This document shows, one piece after another, positions 34,998 through 45,327 of a stretch of 64,000 nt of DNA. A program made the translations under genes and the position numbers. The DNA is from Filifactor alocis ATCC 35896. GTDB lineage: Bacteria > Bacillota > Clostridia > Peptostreptococcales > Filifactoraceae. Location: NCBI RefSeq assembly GCF_000163895.2, contig NC_016630.1:620001-684000 (forward strand), in the 5' to 3' direction. Position 1 is the stretch's first letter. Each line of letters begins with the position of its first letter. Below the pieces are notes generated by a model that had not been told where the DNA came from, ran no database searches, and saw nothing but the letters and a program-made list of their open reading frames with translations.

Positions 34998-35519
34998 TTA
35001 TTTTTCTGAAATTAAATGACGACTATTATAGATGTATTCCCCACCGGAGTATATCGTAGCAATTAAGGCAATATACATTATCGGCAAACCGATTATAGTA
35101 ATATTTAACAACAATAAAATTGTTCCTATCATTTGTGTTACTGTCTTGATTTTTCCACCCTTTGCTGCTGCAATCACCGTTCCCTGACTGGAAGCAATGG
35201 CTCTTAAGATGCTGATTGCATATTCTCTTGCAACAATTACTACAACGAGAAAAGCAGGCAATCTTCCTACTTGCACCAAAAAAATCATGGCTGCTGCAAC
35301 CAATACTTTGTCAGCAAGCGGATCCATAAATTTTCCAAAATCTGTTACCAAATTATATTTTCTGGCAAGGTATCCATCCAAAAAATCTGTCGCAGAGGCA
35401 ACACTATATACAACGGTTGCAAAAAGATACACTTCTTTGCTTCTTTCAAAATAAGCCACCACAAAAAATACCAGCACCAATAATAGTCTCAAAACAGTCA
35501 GTTTGTTTGGTGTATTCAT
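34998..35519 (-). CDS. pgsA: CDP-diacylglycerol-glycerol-3-phosphate 3-phosphatidyltransferase
   Basis: A 173-residue membrane enzyme making phosphatidylglycerol phosphate. The CDP-alcohol phosphotransferase motif is complete: DFLDGYLARKYNLVTDFGKF plus MDPLADK (D-G-AR...G...D...D). About four to six helices. ATG 35519 overlaps the rimO stop (ATGA), with GGGAGG eight bases upstream. It follows ftsK-rimO, the usual clostridial order. Confidence 0.96.
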   Translation of the reverse strand: MNTPNKLTVLRLLLVLVFFVVAYFERSKEVYLFATVVYSVASATDFLDGYLARKYNLVTDFGKFMDPLADKVLVAAAMIFLVQVGRLPAFLVVVIVAREYAISILRAIASSQGTVIAAAKGGKIKTVTQMIGTILLLLNITIIGLPIMYIALIATIYSGGEYIYNSRHLISEK

Positions 35520-36853
35520 GATACTGCCCTCCCAATTAAATCATATTCCATAAAATCGTCTATTTCTACTGATACAAATGATCCTATTTCCAGCTCTCTG
35601 TCTGTATGAACATAGACAACTCCGTCTATTTCCACCATATCTCTTTTGCTTCTTCCCACATAAACTCCTTGCTCTACTTCTTCTTCAATCAATACTTCCA
35701 CTGTTTGATTTAAGAAAGATTGGTTTTTTTCAAAAGAAACTGCCTGTTGGATATTCATAATTTCAGCACGACGATTTTCTTTTTCTTGCTCTTCAATCTG
35801 ATCTTTCATTTTTGCTGCAGGTGTTCCCTCTTCTTGTGAAAATGCAAATACTCCCAACCTATCGAATTTAACTTCTTGCACAAATTGTTTTAATTCTTCA
35901 AACTCTTCTCTCGTTTCTCCCGGAAATCCTGTAATTAGAGTTGTTCTTAGAACTGCATTCGGTATCTGTGTTCGAATCTGATTCACTTTATCATACAATT
36001 CTTGCTTTGATGTATGACGATTCATTCTCTTGAGCACTGTATCTGAACAATGTTGAATCGGCATATCGAAATAAGGGATGATTTTTTTGGAGTTCTTCAC
36101 TGCCAAAATAAACTCATCATCAATGTCTTCCGGATAAGAATACAATACACGAATCCAATGCAAGCCTTTCACATTGTCCAGCTCTTTCAACAACTCTCCC
36201 AATGATTTTTTCCCATATAAATCTATCCCATATTTTGTGGTGTCCTGTGCAATCACAATCAATTCTTTCACTCCGGATTCTGCTAATTTTTTTGACTCTT
36301 CCACAATATCTTCTTTTTGTCTGCTACGATACTTTCCTCTTAATTTCGGAATAATACAGTAGGTACAAAGATTATCACAACCCTCTGCTATTTTAAGATA
36401 GGCATAATACTCTTCTGTCAGTTGTGTTCTTTCCATATTCTCTGATAAATTCAAATTGATATCTTCCAACAAACTGTCCCGTTTCCCCAATTCTGTCATT
36501 TTGATTGCACTCATAATTTGAGGAAAACTTGTTGTTCCCAAAATAAAATCAATTTCAGGAATTTCTTCCATCAACTCTTTGGAATATCTCTGTGCCAAAC
36601 ATCCGGTAACAATCAACTTTTTCAAATTCCCTATTTCCTTATACTGTGCCAATGACAAAATTTCCTGTATAGACTCTTCCTTAGCACTGTCAATAAACCC
36701 ACATGTGTTGACAATTCCTATCTCCGCTTCTTCAACATCTAAAGTTTGAGTCAAACCTTCAGACTCCATAATTCCAAGCATATTCTCAGAATCAACCCAA
36801 TTTTTTGCACATCCCATTGTTGTAATAAATACTTTATTCCAATTCGTCCCCAT
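35516..36853 (-). CDS. rimO: Ribosomal protein S12 methylthiotransferase RimO
   Basis: A 445-residue radical-SAM enzyme adding a methylthio group to an aspartate of S12. The UPF0004 domain has TTMGCAKNWVDSE, diagnostic of RimO; radical-SAM CxxxCxxC lies in GCDNLCTYCIIP; a C-terminal TRAM domain ends it. ATG 36853 overlaps the ftsK end by 20 bases and has GAGAGG eight bases upstream, so it is translationally coupled. Confidence 0.96.
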   Translation of the reverse strand: MGTNWNKVFITTMGCAKNWVDSENMLGIMESEGLTQTLDVEEAEIGIVNTCGFIDSAKEESIQEILSLAQYKEIGNLKKLIVTGCLAQRYSKELMEEIPEIDFILGTTSFPQIMSAIKMTELGKRDSLLEDINLNLSENMERTQLTEEYYAYLKIAEGCDNLCTYCIIPKLRGKYRSRQKEDIVEESKKLAESGVKELIVIAQDTTKYGIDLYGKKSLGELLKELDNVKGLHWIRVLYSYPEDIDDEFILAVKNSKKIIPYFDMPIQHCSDTVLKRMNRHTSKQELYDKVNQIRTQIPNAVLRTTLITGFPGETREEFEELKQFVQEVKFDRLGVFAFSQEEGTPAAKMKDQIEEQEKENRRAEIMNIQQAVSFEKNQSFLNQTVEVLIEEEVEQGVYVGRSKRDMVEIDGVVYVHTDRELEIGSFVSVEIDDFMEYDLIGRAVS

Positions 36854-39404
36854 TATTATTTCCTCTCAAAGTATCGCTTCCATCAACCAATACATTTCTT
36901 GGTCTCACACCGTCACTTGCGGCTACAATCCCCTTTTCTTCCATATAATCCATAATTCGAGATGCCCTGTTATACCCTATCCTGAATTTTCTTTGAATCA
37001 GAGAAGTTGATACTTTTCCGTTTTCAATTGCAAAATCTACAATATCTTGATAAAGGTCATCCACTTCCTCTTCTTGAAGTTGTTGTTGCATCTTTTCTTG
37101 AATTTGTGAAACAACATCCTCTTTCTGTTCTTGCTCTTCTTCTTTGGATTGTGCATTTTGTTCCTTGATAAAAGACGCAATATTTATCACTTCCTGCTCT
37201 GAAATAAATGCCCCCTGTACTCTAAGCGGTTTGCTCATTCCAATTGGATAGTAGAGCATATCTCCTTTTCCCAACAATTTCTCTGCTCCTCCGATATCCA
37301 ATATCGTACGAGAATCTGTTTGAGAGGATACTGCAAAGGCGATTCGAGAAGGGATGTTTGCTTTAATCAAACCGGTGATAACATCTACAGATGGTCTTTG
37401 AGTTGCAATCACTAAATGAATTCCACAAGCTCTTGCCATCTGTGCCAATCGACAGATGGAATCTTCTACTTCTTTCGGACTTACCAACATCAAATCAGCC
37501 AACTCATCTACAATGATAACGATACTTGGCATTTTTTCTTCCGGCATTTTTTTGTTATATCCATCAATATCCTTTACACGATTTTCCGCAAATGTTTTAT
37601 ATCTGCGATTCATCTCATCGACTGCCCAACTCAAAGCGTAGGGTGCTTTTTTCATATCGGTAACAACAGGCATCATCAGATGAGGAATTCCGTTGTAAAC
37701 GGATAATTCGACCATCTTAGGGTCAATCATAATAAACTTTACTTCATCCGGTTTTGCATGATACAAAATACTACATATCAAAGTGTTGATACATACACTT
37801 TTTCCGGAACCTGTTGAACCCGCAACCAATAAATGTGGCATTTTTACTAAATTAGAAATCTTTGTTTTGCCAGCGACATCTTTTCCGAGCACAAAAGAAA
37901 CTTTGGATGATTCATTTCTAAATAGTGCATCTGTTACCACACTTTTAAATCCTACGATTTCCGTTTCTTCATTAGAAACCTCAATCCCAATCAGAGATTT
38001 TCCCGGAATCGGCGCTTCAATCCGAATCGATTGTGCAGCTAAGGCAAGTGACAAATCGTCTGATAAACTTAATATCTTAGAAACTTTTGTTCCCGGTTTC
38101 GGTTGCAACTCATACCTTGTAATGGTCGGACCGGAAGAAACATTCACTACGCTTGCTTCTACGGCAAAAATTTTCAAAGTATCTTCTACTAACTTTGCTT
38201 TATGCTGAATATCAGAATTTTTTCTCTGCAATTTTGTATGGCTGTCCAATAACCAATACGGCGGAAGAATGTACTCTTTTTGGAGCTCTTCATGTTCTTC
38301 TCCTGTAATAATCGAAATTCCTGAATTTTCTTTTTTGACCGCCATCGGTTCACTATCGTCTTGAGCCTGTGAACTGTTTCTAACACGCTCTTTTCGATAA
38401 ACGATTTCTTCCAAGTTGTTGTACTCAAAATTAGACGGAACGTCATCATCAGAAACTTCTCTTCTGTCCAAAACATCCGATTCTTCTTGATAAGCCGAAT
38501 CTTCTTCTTTTTCAAATGAATCTTCCCCTGAAGAGTCTGTTTGATGATTTCTACCAAAAAAAACTTTAAACATATTTTCACGCTTTTCCTGTTCCGTATA
38601 ACTCTCCTTTGTCAACGGTTTCAATTGATAATTTTCGTACTGACTGTAATCAAAGCTTTTTTCAAAATTTCCCTGTTCCAAAAATGCACTCTGTTCATCA
38701 TCGCCTTCATCAGGCAATTCTTCAAAAATTAAATTGCTTATTTTTTCTTTCATCATTTCAAAAAATGCACGAAATCCTTTCACTACACCGCCTGTTTCTT
38801 CAATCATTTGTAACGGTCCGAATCCAAAATAGAACCATACAATAAATAAGGTCAAAGCCAGAAGAAAAATTGTAGTTCCCCATACTCCTAAAAATCTATG
38901 AAATAGATATAAAAACGAATATGGAATGACTCCTACTCCCAAATTCTCCGCTGAATCTGTAAATACCCTACTCACATTACTCCAGCGATACTCGCCCTTT
39001 GGAAGGATGAAATTATTAATTTTTGCATAAAACAAACTCACATCCAAAAACAGTAAAGGAATCAGTCCTGTTGGAATGTCTTGAAAAGTAAACCGATTAT
39101 AATATAGTAATTTTACCGCACCCAAAACAATCATTCCGATTGAAAGAAGGAGTGCTATTTTTCCAAAAATCCCCAACAACAAAAAGCGAATTCCTTTCCC
39201 TACAATTCCCATGGAAGCTGTATTCAAGGATAGAGAAACGAAAATTCCCACAAATACCATGATGATTGCAAGTAAATTTTCATTTTTTCCTTGTTTTTTT
39301 GTATTCTTTTTATGTTTAGAAAAAAATGATAATTTTTGTTGCTCCTTGCCTGTCTTTTTTCTCATATTTGATTTTTTTTCTGCCGCATTTCTTTTCTTTG
39401 CCAA
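36834..39404 (-). CDS. ftsK: DNA translocase FtsK/SpoIIIE
   Basis: About 856 residues. Four N-terminal membrane helices (roughly residues 45-195) anchor it at the septum. An acidic, Ser/Glu-rich linker (about 235-365) precedes the motor, with Walker A VAGSTGSGKSVCIN, Walker B IVIIVDELADLM and ATQRPSVDVITG. A C-terminal winged-helix gamma domain (VDFAIENGKVSTSLIQRKF) reads DNA polarity. It pumps chromosome through the closing septum. I prefer the TTG at 39404, with GGAG eight bases upstream; a GTG nine bases earlier overlaps that site. Confidence 0.95.
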   Translation of the reverse strand: MAKKRNAAEKKSNMRKKTGKEQQKLSFFSKHKKNTKKQGKNENLLAIIMVFVGIFVSLSLNTASMGIVGKGIRFLLLGIFGKIALLLSIGMIVLGAVKLLYYNRFTFQDIPTGLIPLLFLDVSLFYAKINNFILPKGEYRWSNVSRVFTDSAENLGVGVIPYSFLYLFHRFLGVWGTTIFLLALTLFIVWFYFGFGPLQMIEETGGVVKGFRAFFEMMKEKISNLIFEELPDEGDDEQSAFLEQGNFEKSFDYSQYENYQLKPLTKESYTEQEKRENMFKVFFGRNHQTDSSGEDSFEKEEDSAYQEESDVLDRREVSDDDVPSNFEYNNLEEIVYRKERVRNSSQAQDDSEPMAVKKENSGISIITGEEHEELQKEYILPPYWLLDSHTKLQRKNSDIQHKAKLVEDTLKIFAVEASVVNVSSGPTITRYELQPKPGTKVSKILSLSDDLSLALAAQSIRIEAPIPGKSLIGIEVSNEETEIVGFKSVVTDALFRNESSKVSFVLGKDVAGKTKISNLVKMPHLLVAGSTGSGKSVCINTLICSILYHAKPDEVKFIMIDPKMVELSVYNGIPHLMMPVVTDMKKAPYALSWAVDEMNRRYKTFAENRVKDIDGYNKKMPEEKMPSIVIIVDELADLMLVSPKEVEDSICRLAQMARACGIHLVIATQRPSVDVITGLIKANIPSRIAFAVSSQTDSRTILDIGGAEKLLGKGDMLYYPIGMSKPLRVQGAFISEQEVINIASFIKEQNAQSKEEEQEQKEDVVSQIQEKMQQQLQEEEVDDLYQDIVDFAIENGKVSTSLIQRKFRIGYNRASRIMDYMEEKGIVAASDGVRPRNVLVDGSDTLRGNNNGDELE

Positions 39405-39477
39405 AATATACACTCCAAACTTCTAAAATGTGCCTTGTCTTACCAAAATAACTATGTCAACTAACTACTACTATTCT

Positions 39478-40761
39478 TTATTCTTGGAAAAATACTTTCA
39501 ATGCCAAAACCAAGTATTCTGTATCTTTTGAACCCATCAATTCCCTGCTTGAATGCATTGATAACATTGGGTTTCCGATATCTACGGATTCGATTGCCAA
39601 TTCACGAGCGGAAATCGGTCCGATGGTAGAACCTCCTGCCTGATCGGAGCGATTCACAAACTGTTGACAAGGCACTCCCGCTTTTTTGCATAACTGCATA
39701 AACACGGAGGTAGAATAACTTGTACTGCTATATTTTTTGTTGAAACTAGTCTTAATAACAGGTCCTTCATTCAACTTAGGATGATTGGTAACATCTGTCT
39801 TTTCAGGTGTATTAGGATGAATGGCATGTGCCATATCGCAAGAAATCATAAATGATTTTTGTATCATTGCATAGTAATCATCGCCTGTTATTCCCATTGA
39901 TTGAGCAATTCTTTCCAACACTGTAGATAACAACACAGAACCTGCTCCCAAACGAGAACCGCTTCCTACTTCTTCGTTATCAAAACCCACTGCAACATTT
40001 ACCGCGTTCTTTGCTTCAGTTTCCATCAAAGCAACAAAATTTGTATAGAACATAGATAAATTGTCCAATCTTCCGGAACTGATCATTTCTTTTAAAAACC
40101 CTACAAATGATGCTTTTTCGACAGGATAAAAATAGCACTCATAAGACAAAATATCTTCTTTCTTACAGTTAATTTTTTTGGACAATTGAGTCAAAAAATA
40201 CTCTTCTTCCAATTTTTTGCCGGACAATCCGATAATTGGTAACATATCCTTCTGTTTGTTTAATTCTAATCCCTGATTTACGATTCTATTTTGGTGAATT
40301 GCAACATTTGGAATAATCGCAACCGGTTCCTCAAAATCTACCAATACAGCCTTCGTTTCAAAGACAGAATCCCCTTTCAAATCAACTCTTCCCGCAACAG
40401 AAAGAGGTCTGTCAAGCCATGTATTCAAAATAGGTCCGCCATATGTTTCCGTGTTTAATTTTTGATAATTTTTGAACTGAATATCAGCATTTGGTTTAAT
40501 CAAAAATGTCGGAGAGTCTGTATGGGAGCCTAAGATACGAAAACGATCCGCATTTTCTCCTATTGCAAATCCAATCAATGTAGTCCCCAAATCCACATAA
40601 TATTTGCCACCGCGATTTAAGGACCATGACTCTTTGATATCCAACCCTGTATAACCGCTCTTTTCCAATCTTTTCTTCATAGATTCTACCGCATGATAAG
40701 GAGAAACGCCTCCATCCAAAAACTCCATCAAATCCTTATTATACTTGTTCTTATATTTCAA
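39478..40761 (-). CDS. M18-family aminopeptidase
   Basis: A 427-residue zinc aminopeptidase of the M18 (ApeB/aspartyl aminopeptidase) family. Metal-site motifs are LGSHTDSPTFLIKP, FDNEEVGSGSRLGAGS and SCDMAHAIHPN, and the C-terminal GGSTIGPISA and MLSMHSSRELMG are also intact. Cytosolic, probably a dodecamer as in the family. Start is TTG 40761, with GGGAGG at good spacing. Confidence 0.94.
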   Translation of the reverse strand: MKYKNKYNKDLMEFLDGGVSPYHAVESMKKRLEKSGYTGLDIKESWSLNRGGKYYVDLGTTLIGFAIGENADRFRILGSHTDSPTFLIKPNADIQFKNYQKLNTETYGGPILNTWLDRPLSVAGRVDLKGDSVFETKAVLVDFEEPVAIIPNVAIHQNRIVNQGLELNKQKDMLPIIGLSGKKLEEEYFLTQLSKKINCKKEDILSYECYFYPVEKASFVGFLKEMISSGRLDNLSMFYTNFVALMETEAKNAVNVAVGFDNEEVGSGSRLGAGSVLLSTVLERIAQSMGITGDDYYAMIQKSFMISCDMAHAIHPNTPEKTDVTNHPKLNEGPVIKTSFNKKYSSTSYSTSVFMQLCKKAGVPCQQFVNRSDQAGGSTIGPISARELAIESVDIGNPMLSMHSSRELMGSKDTEYLVLALKVFFQE

Positions 40762-40876
40762 AATAAATTCCTCCCTACCTCATAAATCCATAGTATCATT
40801 TCTAACATGATTGATTGTGTTTTTATCGATTTTTTTGTGTGTTCTTACAGTATTGAAATAAAGATTACCTCATGTC

Positions 40877-41251
40877 TCAATTGGTATCCTTATCCTTTGT
40901 GATAAATTCCACATCAATTATATCACAGTCTTTTTTATTTTTAAAATTACAAGCATTTCCATGATTTTCTCCAACACTTTTTTGTTCCGCATACCGTTCC
41001 AACTCATCACAGACATATGCCAAAAGAAAAAGAATCAGAAAAATATCCTCTACATAACCCAATCCAAAAAATAAAAAGTCCCACAACAAATCAATCGGGC
41101 TGAGCAAATAAGCCGCCATGAAAAAAAGCAATAGTATTACCTTACACTTTCTATACCACTTTACCTCATCATCTAACAAAAAATCAGGTAAATGTTTGAC
41201 TGTTTTCAAGAAACGAAACCCTTGTAAAAAAATACTGTAATTATTCTTCAT
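40877..41251 (-). CDS. DUF1232 (YkvA-like) membrane protein
   Basis: A 124-residue protein with a hydrophobic centre (AAYLLSPIDLLWDFLFFGLGYVEDIFLILFLL), which is the DUF1232 signature: SPIDL followed by G-x-x-DD/ED. Polar ends. Function unknown. ATG 41251 follows ATAGGAGGTGCTCTT. Confidence 0.82.
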   Translation of the reverse strand: MKNNYSIFLQGFRFLKTVKHLPDFLLDDEVKWYRKCKVILLLFFMAAYLLSPIDLLWDFLFFGLGYVEDIFLILFLLAYVCDELERYAEQKSVGENHGNACNFKNKKDCDIIDVEFITKDKDTN

Positions 41252-41574
41252 AAGAGCACCTCCTATTGCTGTTTTAACATCATTCTAACAGATTCTGTAA
41301 AGGAAAGATATAATTTTTATAGTCTATTTTTTGAATGGATACCCAAAAATTCGTTCTCTTTCTCTTCACTGAAATTACATGATATTTATATCCTATTCTT
41401 TTTTAATTTATGATATAATCTCTTATGATATATCATATTACCATATCAAAATACAAAGATTGAGCTTTCACAGGTAAGATATTCAATATTCTTACCAAAA
41501 TGATACAAAAATTTGAAAAGTGGGATCTTAGAATCTATGATATAATCATTAGAACAATTACCGAGGAGGAGATT

Positions 41575-42201
41575 ATGAACAATAAAGATGAATTATTCTC
41601 TATCTTTCAAGATTATAATTCAAAAATTGTTGGAATGCATCAAAAAGAGTATGCTGTCCTCATCCTCTTTGTCAAGCGGCAGGATGAATATCATATTGTT
41701 TTAGAAAAGCGTTCTTCTAATATTCCGCAATCAGGAGAAATTTCATTTCCCGGCGGAAAAATAGAGCAATCTGATTCAAGCAGATTAGAGTCTGCTCTTC
41801 GAGAAACCGAGGAAGAGTTAGGAATTGACAAAAAGTATATTTCCGTTCTCTCAGATTTTGTCATTTTGACTCCACCGTTTGGAAAAGTCCTGTATTCTTT
41901 TCTTGCGACGACAGAATCATCTGAATTTCAACCGAATAGAGAAGAAGTGGAGAGATTGATTTTTTTACCTGTCTCTTTTTTAACGGCCACTAAACCAAAA
42001 TCATATGAAGGAAAAATCACAATTCAAAGACCTGATACCTTTCCTTATGATAAAATTCCAAACAAACAAAAATATTCTTTTGGAACAGGAACATATACTA
42101 CCTATTTTTATGAATATAACGGTGATATTATATGGGGACTGACAGCATATCTCCTAAAAGAACTTGCCGATACCATAAAAAACAGTATAGATACATTTTA
42201 A
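41575..42201 (+). CDS. Nudix hydrolase, CoA-pyrophosphatase type
   Basis: About 208 residues. The Nudix box is FPGGKIEQSDSSRLESALRETEEELGI (in two parts: GGKIE and RETEEELG). The preceding LEKRSSNIPQSGEISFPGG matches the NuCoA group (NudL/CoAse), which cleaves coenzyme A derivatives. Start set at ATG 41575 because GAGGAGGAG lies directly before it; an in-frame ATG at 41500 has no ribosome site. ychF follows 26 bases later, in one transcript. Confidence 0.9.
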   Translation: MNNKDELFSIFQDYNSKIVGMHQKEYAVLILFVKRQDEYHIVLEKRSSNIPQSGEISFPGGKIEQSDSSRLESALRETEEELGIDKKYISVLSDFVILTPPFGKVLYSFLATTESSEFQPNREEVERLIFLPVSFLTATKPKSYEGKITIQRPDTFPYDKIPNKQKYSFGTGTYTTYFYEYNGDIIWGLTAYLLKELADTIKNSIDTF

Positions 42202-42227
42202 TTTTTTAGAGAGGATGTTTATTTATT

Positions 42228-43325
42228 ATGAAATTAGGAATCGCAGGATTGCCGAATGTAGGAAAATCTACATTGTTTAATGCTATTACAAATGCAGGAG
42301 CAGAGTCTGCAAACTATCCGTTTTGTACAATCGAACCGAATGTAGGGGTTGTTTCAGTTCCGGATGAAAGATTAGAAGTGTTAGCGAAAATATATGAATC
42401 CAAAAAAATTGTACCCACCTATATTGAGTTTTATGATATTGCCGGTCTTGTAAAAGGTGCCAGCAAAGGGGAAGGACTTGGAAACAAATTCTTATCTCAT
42501 ATCAGAGAAGTAGAAGCAATTGTTCATGTCGTTCGTTGCTTTGAAGATGACAATATTGTCCATGTAGAAGGAAACATTAATCCACTAAGAGATATTGAAA
42601 CCATCAATTTGGAACTTATTTTTTCTGATATTGAATTGTTGGAAAAAAGAATTCAAAAGACAGTAAAATTAGCGAAAGCAGATGCTTCTTTGAAAAAAGA
42701 AGTGGAGATTATGGAACGCATCAAATCTACATTAGAAAATTCTCTCTCTGCAAGAACTATGTCTTTCAACGATGAAGAATTATCGTTTGTAAAATCATTG
42801 AACTTACTAAGCTACAAACCAATTATCTACATTGCAAATGTTTCTGAAGATAACTTTTCTTCCGATAACTCAGAAAATCCTTATGTAAAAGCGGTAGCAG
42901 AATTTGCAAAATCTGAAAATGCAGAATGTGTATCTATCTGTGCAGGTTTGGAATATGAAATTTCGCAATTGGAAGAGGAAGAAAAAAAATTATTCTTGGA
43001 AGACCTTGGAATTGGAGAATCCGGTTTGGACAAGTTGGTGAAAGCAAGCTACTCTTTACTCGGTCTTATCTCTTTCTTAACCGCAGGTCCTATGGAAACT
43101 CGTGCTTGGACCATCCGAAAAGGTACAAAGGCACAACAAGCTGCCGGAAAGATTCACTCTGATATTGAACGTGGTTTCATTAGAGCAGAGACGATTTCTT
43201 TTGCAGAGTTAGTTGCATCAGGTGGAAATATGGTCGCTGCAAAAGAAAAGGGTTTAGTTCGTTTGGAAGGAAAAGAATATATTATGCAAGATGGAGATGT
43301 TGTGCTGTTCAGATTCAATGTCTAA
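42228..43325 (+). CDS. ychF: Ribosome-associated ATPase YchF (Obg family)
   Basis: A 365-residue P-loop protein, with G1 GLPNVGKST, G2/G3 PFCTIEPNVG and DIAGLVKGASKGEGLGN, a coiled coil and a C-terminal TGS domain (FLTAGPMETRAW...GDVVLFRFNV). It hydrolyses ATP rather than GTP because the G4 motif is altered (here NVSE). It is linked to ribosome function and stress response. Usual length. Confidence 0.97.
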   Translation: MKLGIAGLPNVGKSTLFNAITNAGAESANYPFCTIEPNVGVVSVPDERLEVLAKIYESKKIVPTYIEFYDIAGLVKGASKGEGLGNKFLSHIREVEAIVHVVRCFEDDNIVHVEGNINPLRDIETINLELIFSDIELLEKRIQKTVKLAKADASLKKEVEIMERIKSTLENSLSARTMSFNDEELSFVKSLNLLSYKPIIYIANVSEDNFSSDNSENPYVKAVAEFAKSENAECVSICAGLEYEISQLEEEEKKLFLEDLGIGESGLDKLVKASYSLLGLISFLTAGPMETRAWTIRKGTKAQQAAGKIHSDIERGFIRAETISFAELVASGGNMVAAKEKGLVRLEGKEYIMQDGDVVLFRFNV

Positions 43326-43360
43326 TCCATCAATTGACAGAAACTAATATCATCAAATAG

Positions 43361-43425
43361 CAAAACATCCGCTCAATCGATTTGAAAACTTCATTTCAGT
43401 ATGATTAAGTGGATGTTTTTCTATT
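43361..43425 (+). terminator. Terminator after ychF
   Basis: AAAACATCC and GGATGTTTTT pair across a long loop about 35 bases after the ychF stop. The right arm ends in T-run. Confidence 0.65.
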
Positions 43426-43718
43426 TGTTAAATTTATCGAATGATAGAACATAGACAACGAAACAATTTTTTATCAATATCTATATTTTATACTATAACT
43501 CGATTAAACTATTGAATCAATCCAATCTCTACAAGTTATACTTTTAATTATTTCACTAATCAATCTATTTACATTTTCACAGAGTTTGTACATAACTTTT
43601 CAAGTATCTGAGATACTTCATTTTTCAAGAATAAGGAAATAATTCTATTAAGTTTTTAGTATTATAAATATCTTATCCAAAAATTTCAATTCCTTTTTCC
43701 AACACACTTTACAAAAAA
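43426..43718. other. Gene-free spacer between convergent ychF and the hydrolase gene
   Basis: About 290 AT-rich bases with no supported gene, RNA or repeat on either strand. Confidence 0.5.
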
Positions 43719-44717
43719 TTATCCTTGATACTTCTTCAAAAACTGAAATACTGTATCCCAATATTTTTCCGTTTCTAACAAATATGATTGTACATGACCT
43801 GCTCCATGAACAATTAATTTTTCTTTTGTATCTCCGGTATATGCCTGATAATTCTGTTCCAACATATAGAACGGAACAAAGCTATCTTTATCTCCATGAA
43901 TAAATAACATCGGTACCGTTGTATTTTGTAACATAGGTACACAAGAAGCATCCTTAAGGGCATATCCCGCTCTAATACGAGACATAACATCTGCCATATT
44001 TAATACCGGAAAAGTCGGTAGATGGTACAAATACTTCAGCTCTGATTCAAACTCTTCCCAAGCAGATGTATATCCCGAATCTTCAACAATGGCATATACA
44101 TTTGGCGGAAGCGGCTCGCCCGATACCATTATAACTGTAGCACCTCCCATAGATACTCCATGCAGTGATATCTTGGCATTTGGATTTTTATCCAAAATAT
44201 ATTCTATCCAATTTACAATATCCTTTCGCTCCAAATATCCCATTCCGATAAATTTTCCTTCTGATTCTCCATGGGCTCTATGATCCGGAGCCAACACCTG
44301 ATATCCTTGCTCTAAATAGGTGGCTGTTATGTTTTGAGGAGCTTCCTTATGTCGATGAGATTTGTAACCGTGTACCACGATTACCCACATGTCAGATTTT
44401 TCACCATGTTGTGTATATTCATCCGCTTTCAATTTTAACCCGTCATCAGACGTAATTGTGACCTCTTGTTTATGAACTGCATCATTCTTAAAAATTTTTT
44501 CTCGTCTCTCTTTATATTGCTCTTTTGATTGATTGATTTTATTCAAATCCGTTTCACTCAATCCATCAGGCGGAGCAACTTTCGGCTTTTTATCTTGTCG
44601 AATAATTGCAACTTTAAGAAAATAATTCCCCACCAAAACAGTACTTCCTACACTGATTACAATAGCGATGATAATTACTGATAATATTTTCCTCTTTTTT
44701 GACTGTTTATAAAACAT
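43719..44717 (-). CDS. Membrane-anchored alpha/beta hydrolase
   Basis: A 332-residue protein with one N-terminal helix (residues 10-34) followed by an extracytoplasmic alpha/beta-hydrolase domain. VVHGYKSHRHKE carries the oxyanion region, the nucleophile elbow is SLHGVSMGGAT, and the acid and histidine lie in IHGDKDSFVPF and VHGAGHVQS. This resembles the YfhR/BAAT-like serine hydrolase group. Substrate unknown. The ribosome site is weak (GAAGGTG). Confidence 0.87.
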   Translation of the reverse strand: MFYKQSKKRKILSVIIIAIVISVGSTVLVGNYFLKVAIIRQDKKPKVAPPDGLSETDLNKINQSKEQYKERREKIFKNDAVHKQEVTITSDDGLKLKADEYTQHGEKSDMWVIVVHGYKSHRHKEAPQNITATYLEQGYQVLAPDHRAHGESEGKFIGMGYLERKDIVNWIEYILDKNPNAKISLHGVSMGGATVIMVSGEPLPPNVYAIVEDSGYTSAWEEFESELKYLYHLPTFPVLNMADVMSRIRAGYALKDASCVPMLQNTTVPMLFIHGDKDSFVPFYMLEQNYQAYTGDTKEKLIVHGAGHVQSYLLETEKYWDTVFQFLKKYQG

Positions 44718-45327
44718 TCTCTGCTACACCTTCCGTTTTTTATTTACAAATGACCTGAATTACTGAACAAACTATAGTACAGTGCTGATTTTTTATATTG
44801 ACACCTATCGTACCATATTTTTGAAAAAACTAATATCATTCTATATTAAATTTCTACTATATTTTTTATAGTATGTTTCTTCTTAGCACTAATTAAGCAA
44901 TAAAGTAAATAGCTATAGTAACACGATGTCCTTTCGCTGACACTCTATAGTATGGTCTTAATTTGATTTTTCAACTTTCATGATATGTCATATTCTGTTA
45001 CTTCAAAGAGGATAGAATTCATAGATTACATCTATCAAACTCATTGATACACATTCAATTCTGTTTGTAGAATAAAGACATCAATTTTTCTTTCAAACTG
45101 CTTTCCTCAAAAGAATCTACTGCACATCTGTCTTTATAGATATCCATATATTTTGCAATTATAAAAATTTCCACAAAAAACTTTCTTTTCTGAAGTCTAC
45201 TTGATTTCAAAAAAGAAAGTTTTTTATTTTTTCATTCTGTGATAACAGCCGTCCTATTATCCTTGTTCAAAGATATTATGTTTATAAAATACACGCCTGA
45301 AATCATTTTAACCTAATAATTATTGAT
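44718..45327. other. Gene-free region containing the nfnAB terminator
   Basis: About 600 bases. Apart from the terminator at 45175-45226 I find no gene or recognisable RNA. A short CTATAGT/ACTCTATAG inverted repeat near 44920-44955 is not convincing as an operator. Confidence 0.5.
45175..45226 (-). terminator. Terminator of nfnAB
   Basis: AAAAACTTTCTTTT and AAAAGAAAGTTTTT form a long stem with T-runs on both strands, about 100 bases after the nfnB stop. Confidence 0.8.

Noticed and set aside
44915..44960. CTATAGT/ACTCTATAG inverted repeat between the hydrolase gene and nfnAB
   Set aside because: Short arms, long loop and no promoter nearby; likely chance in AT-rich DNA.
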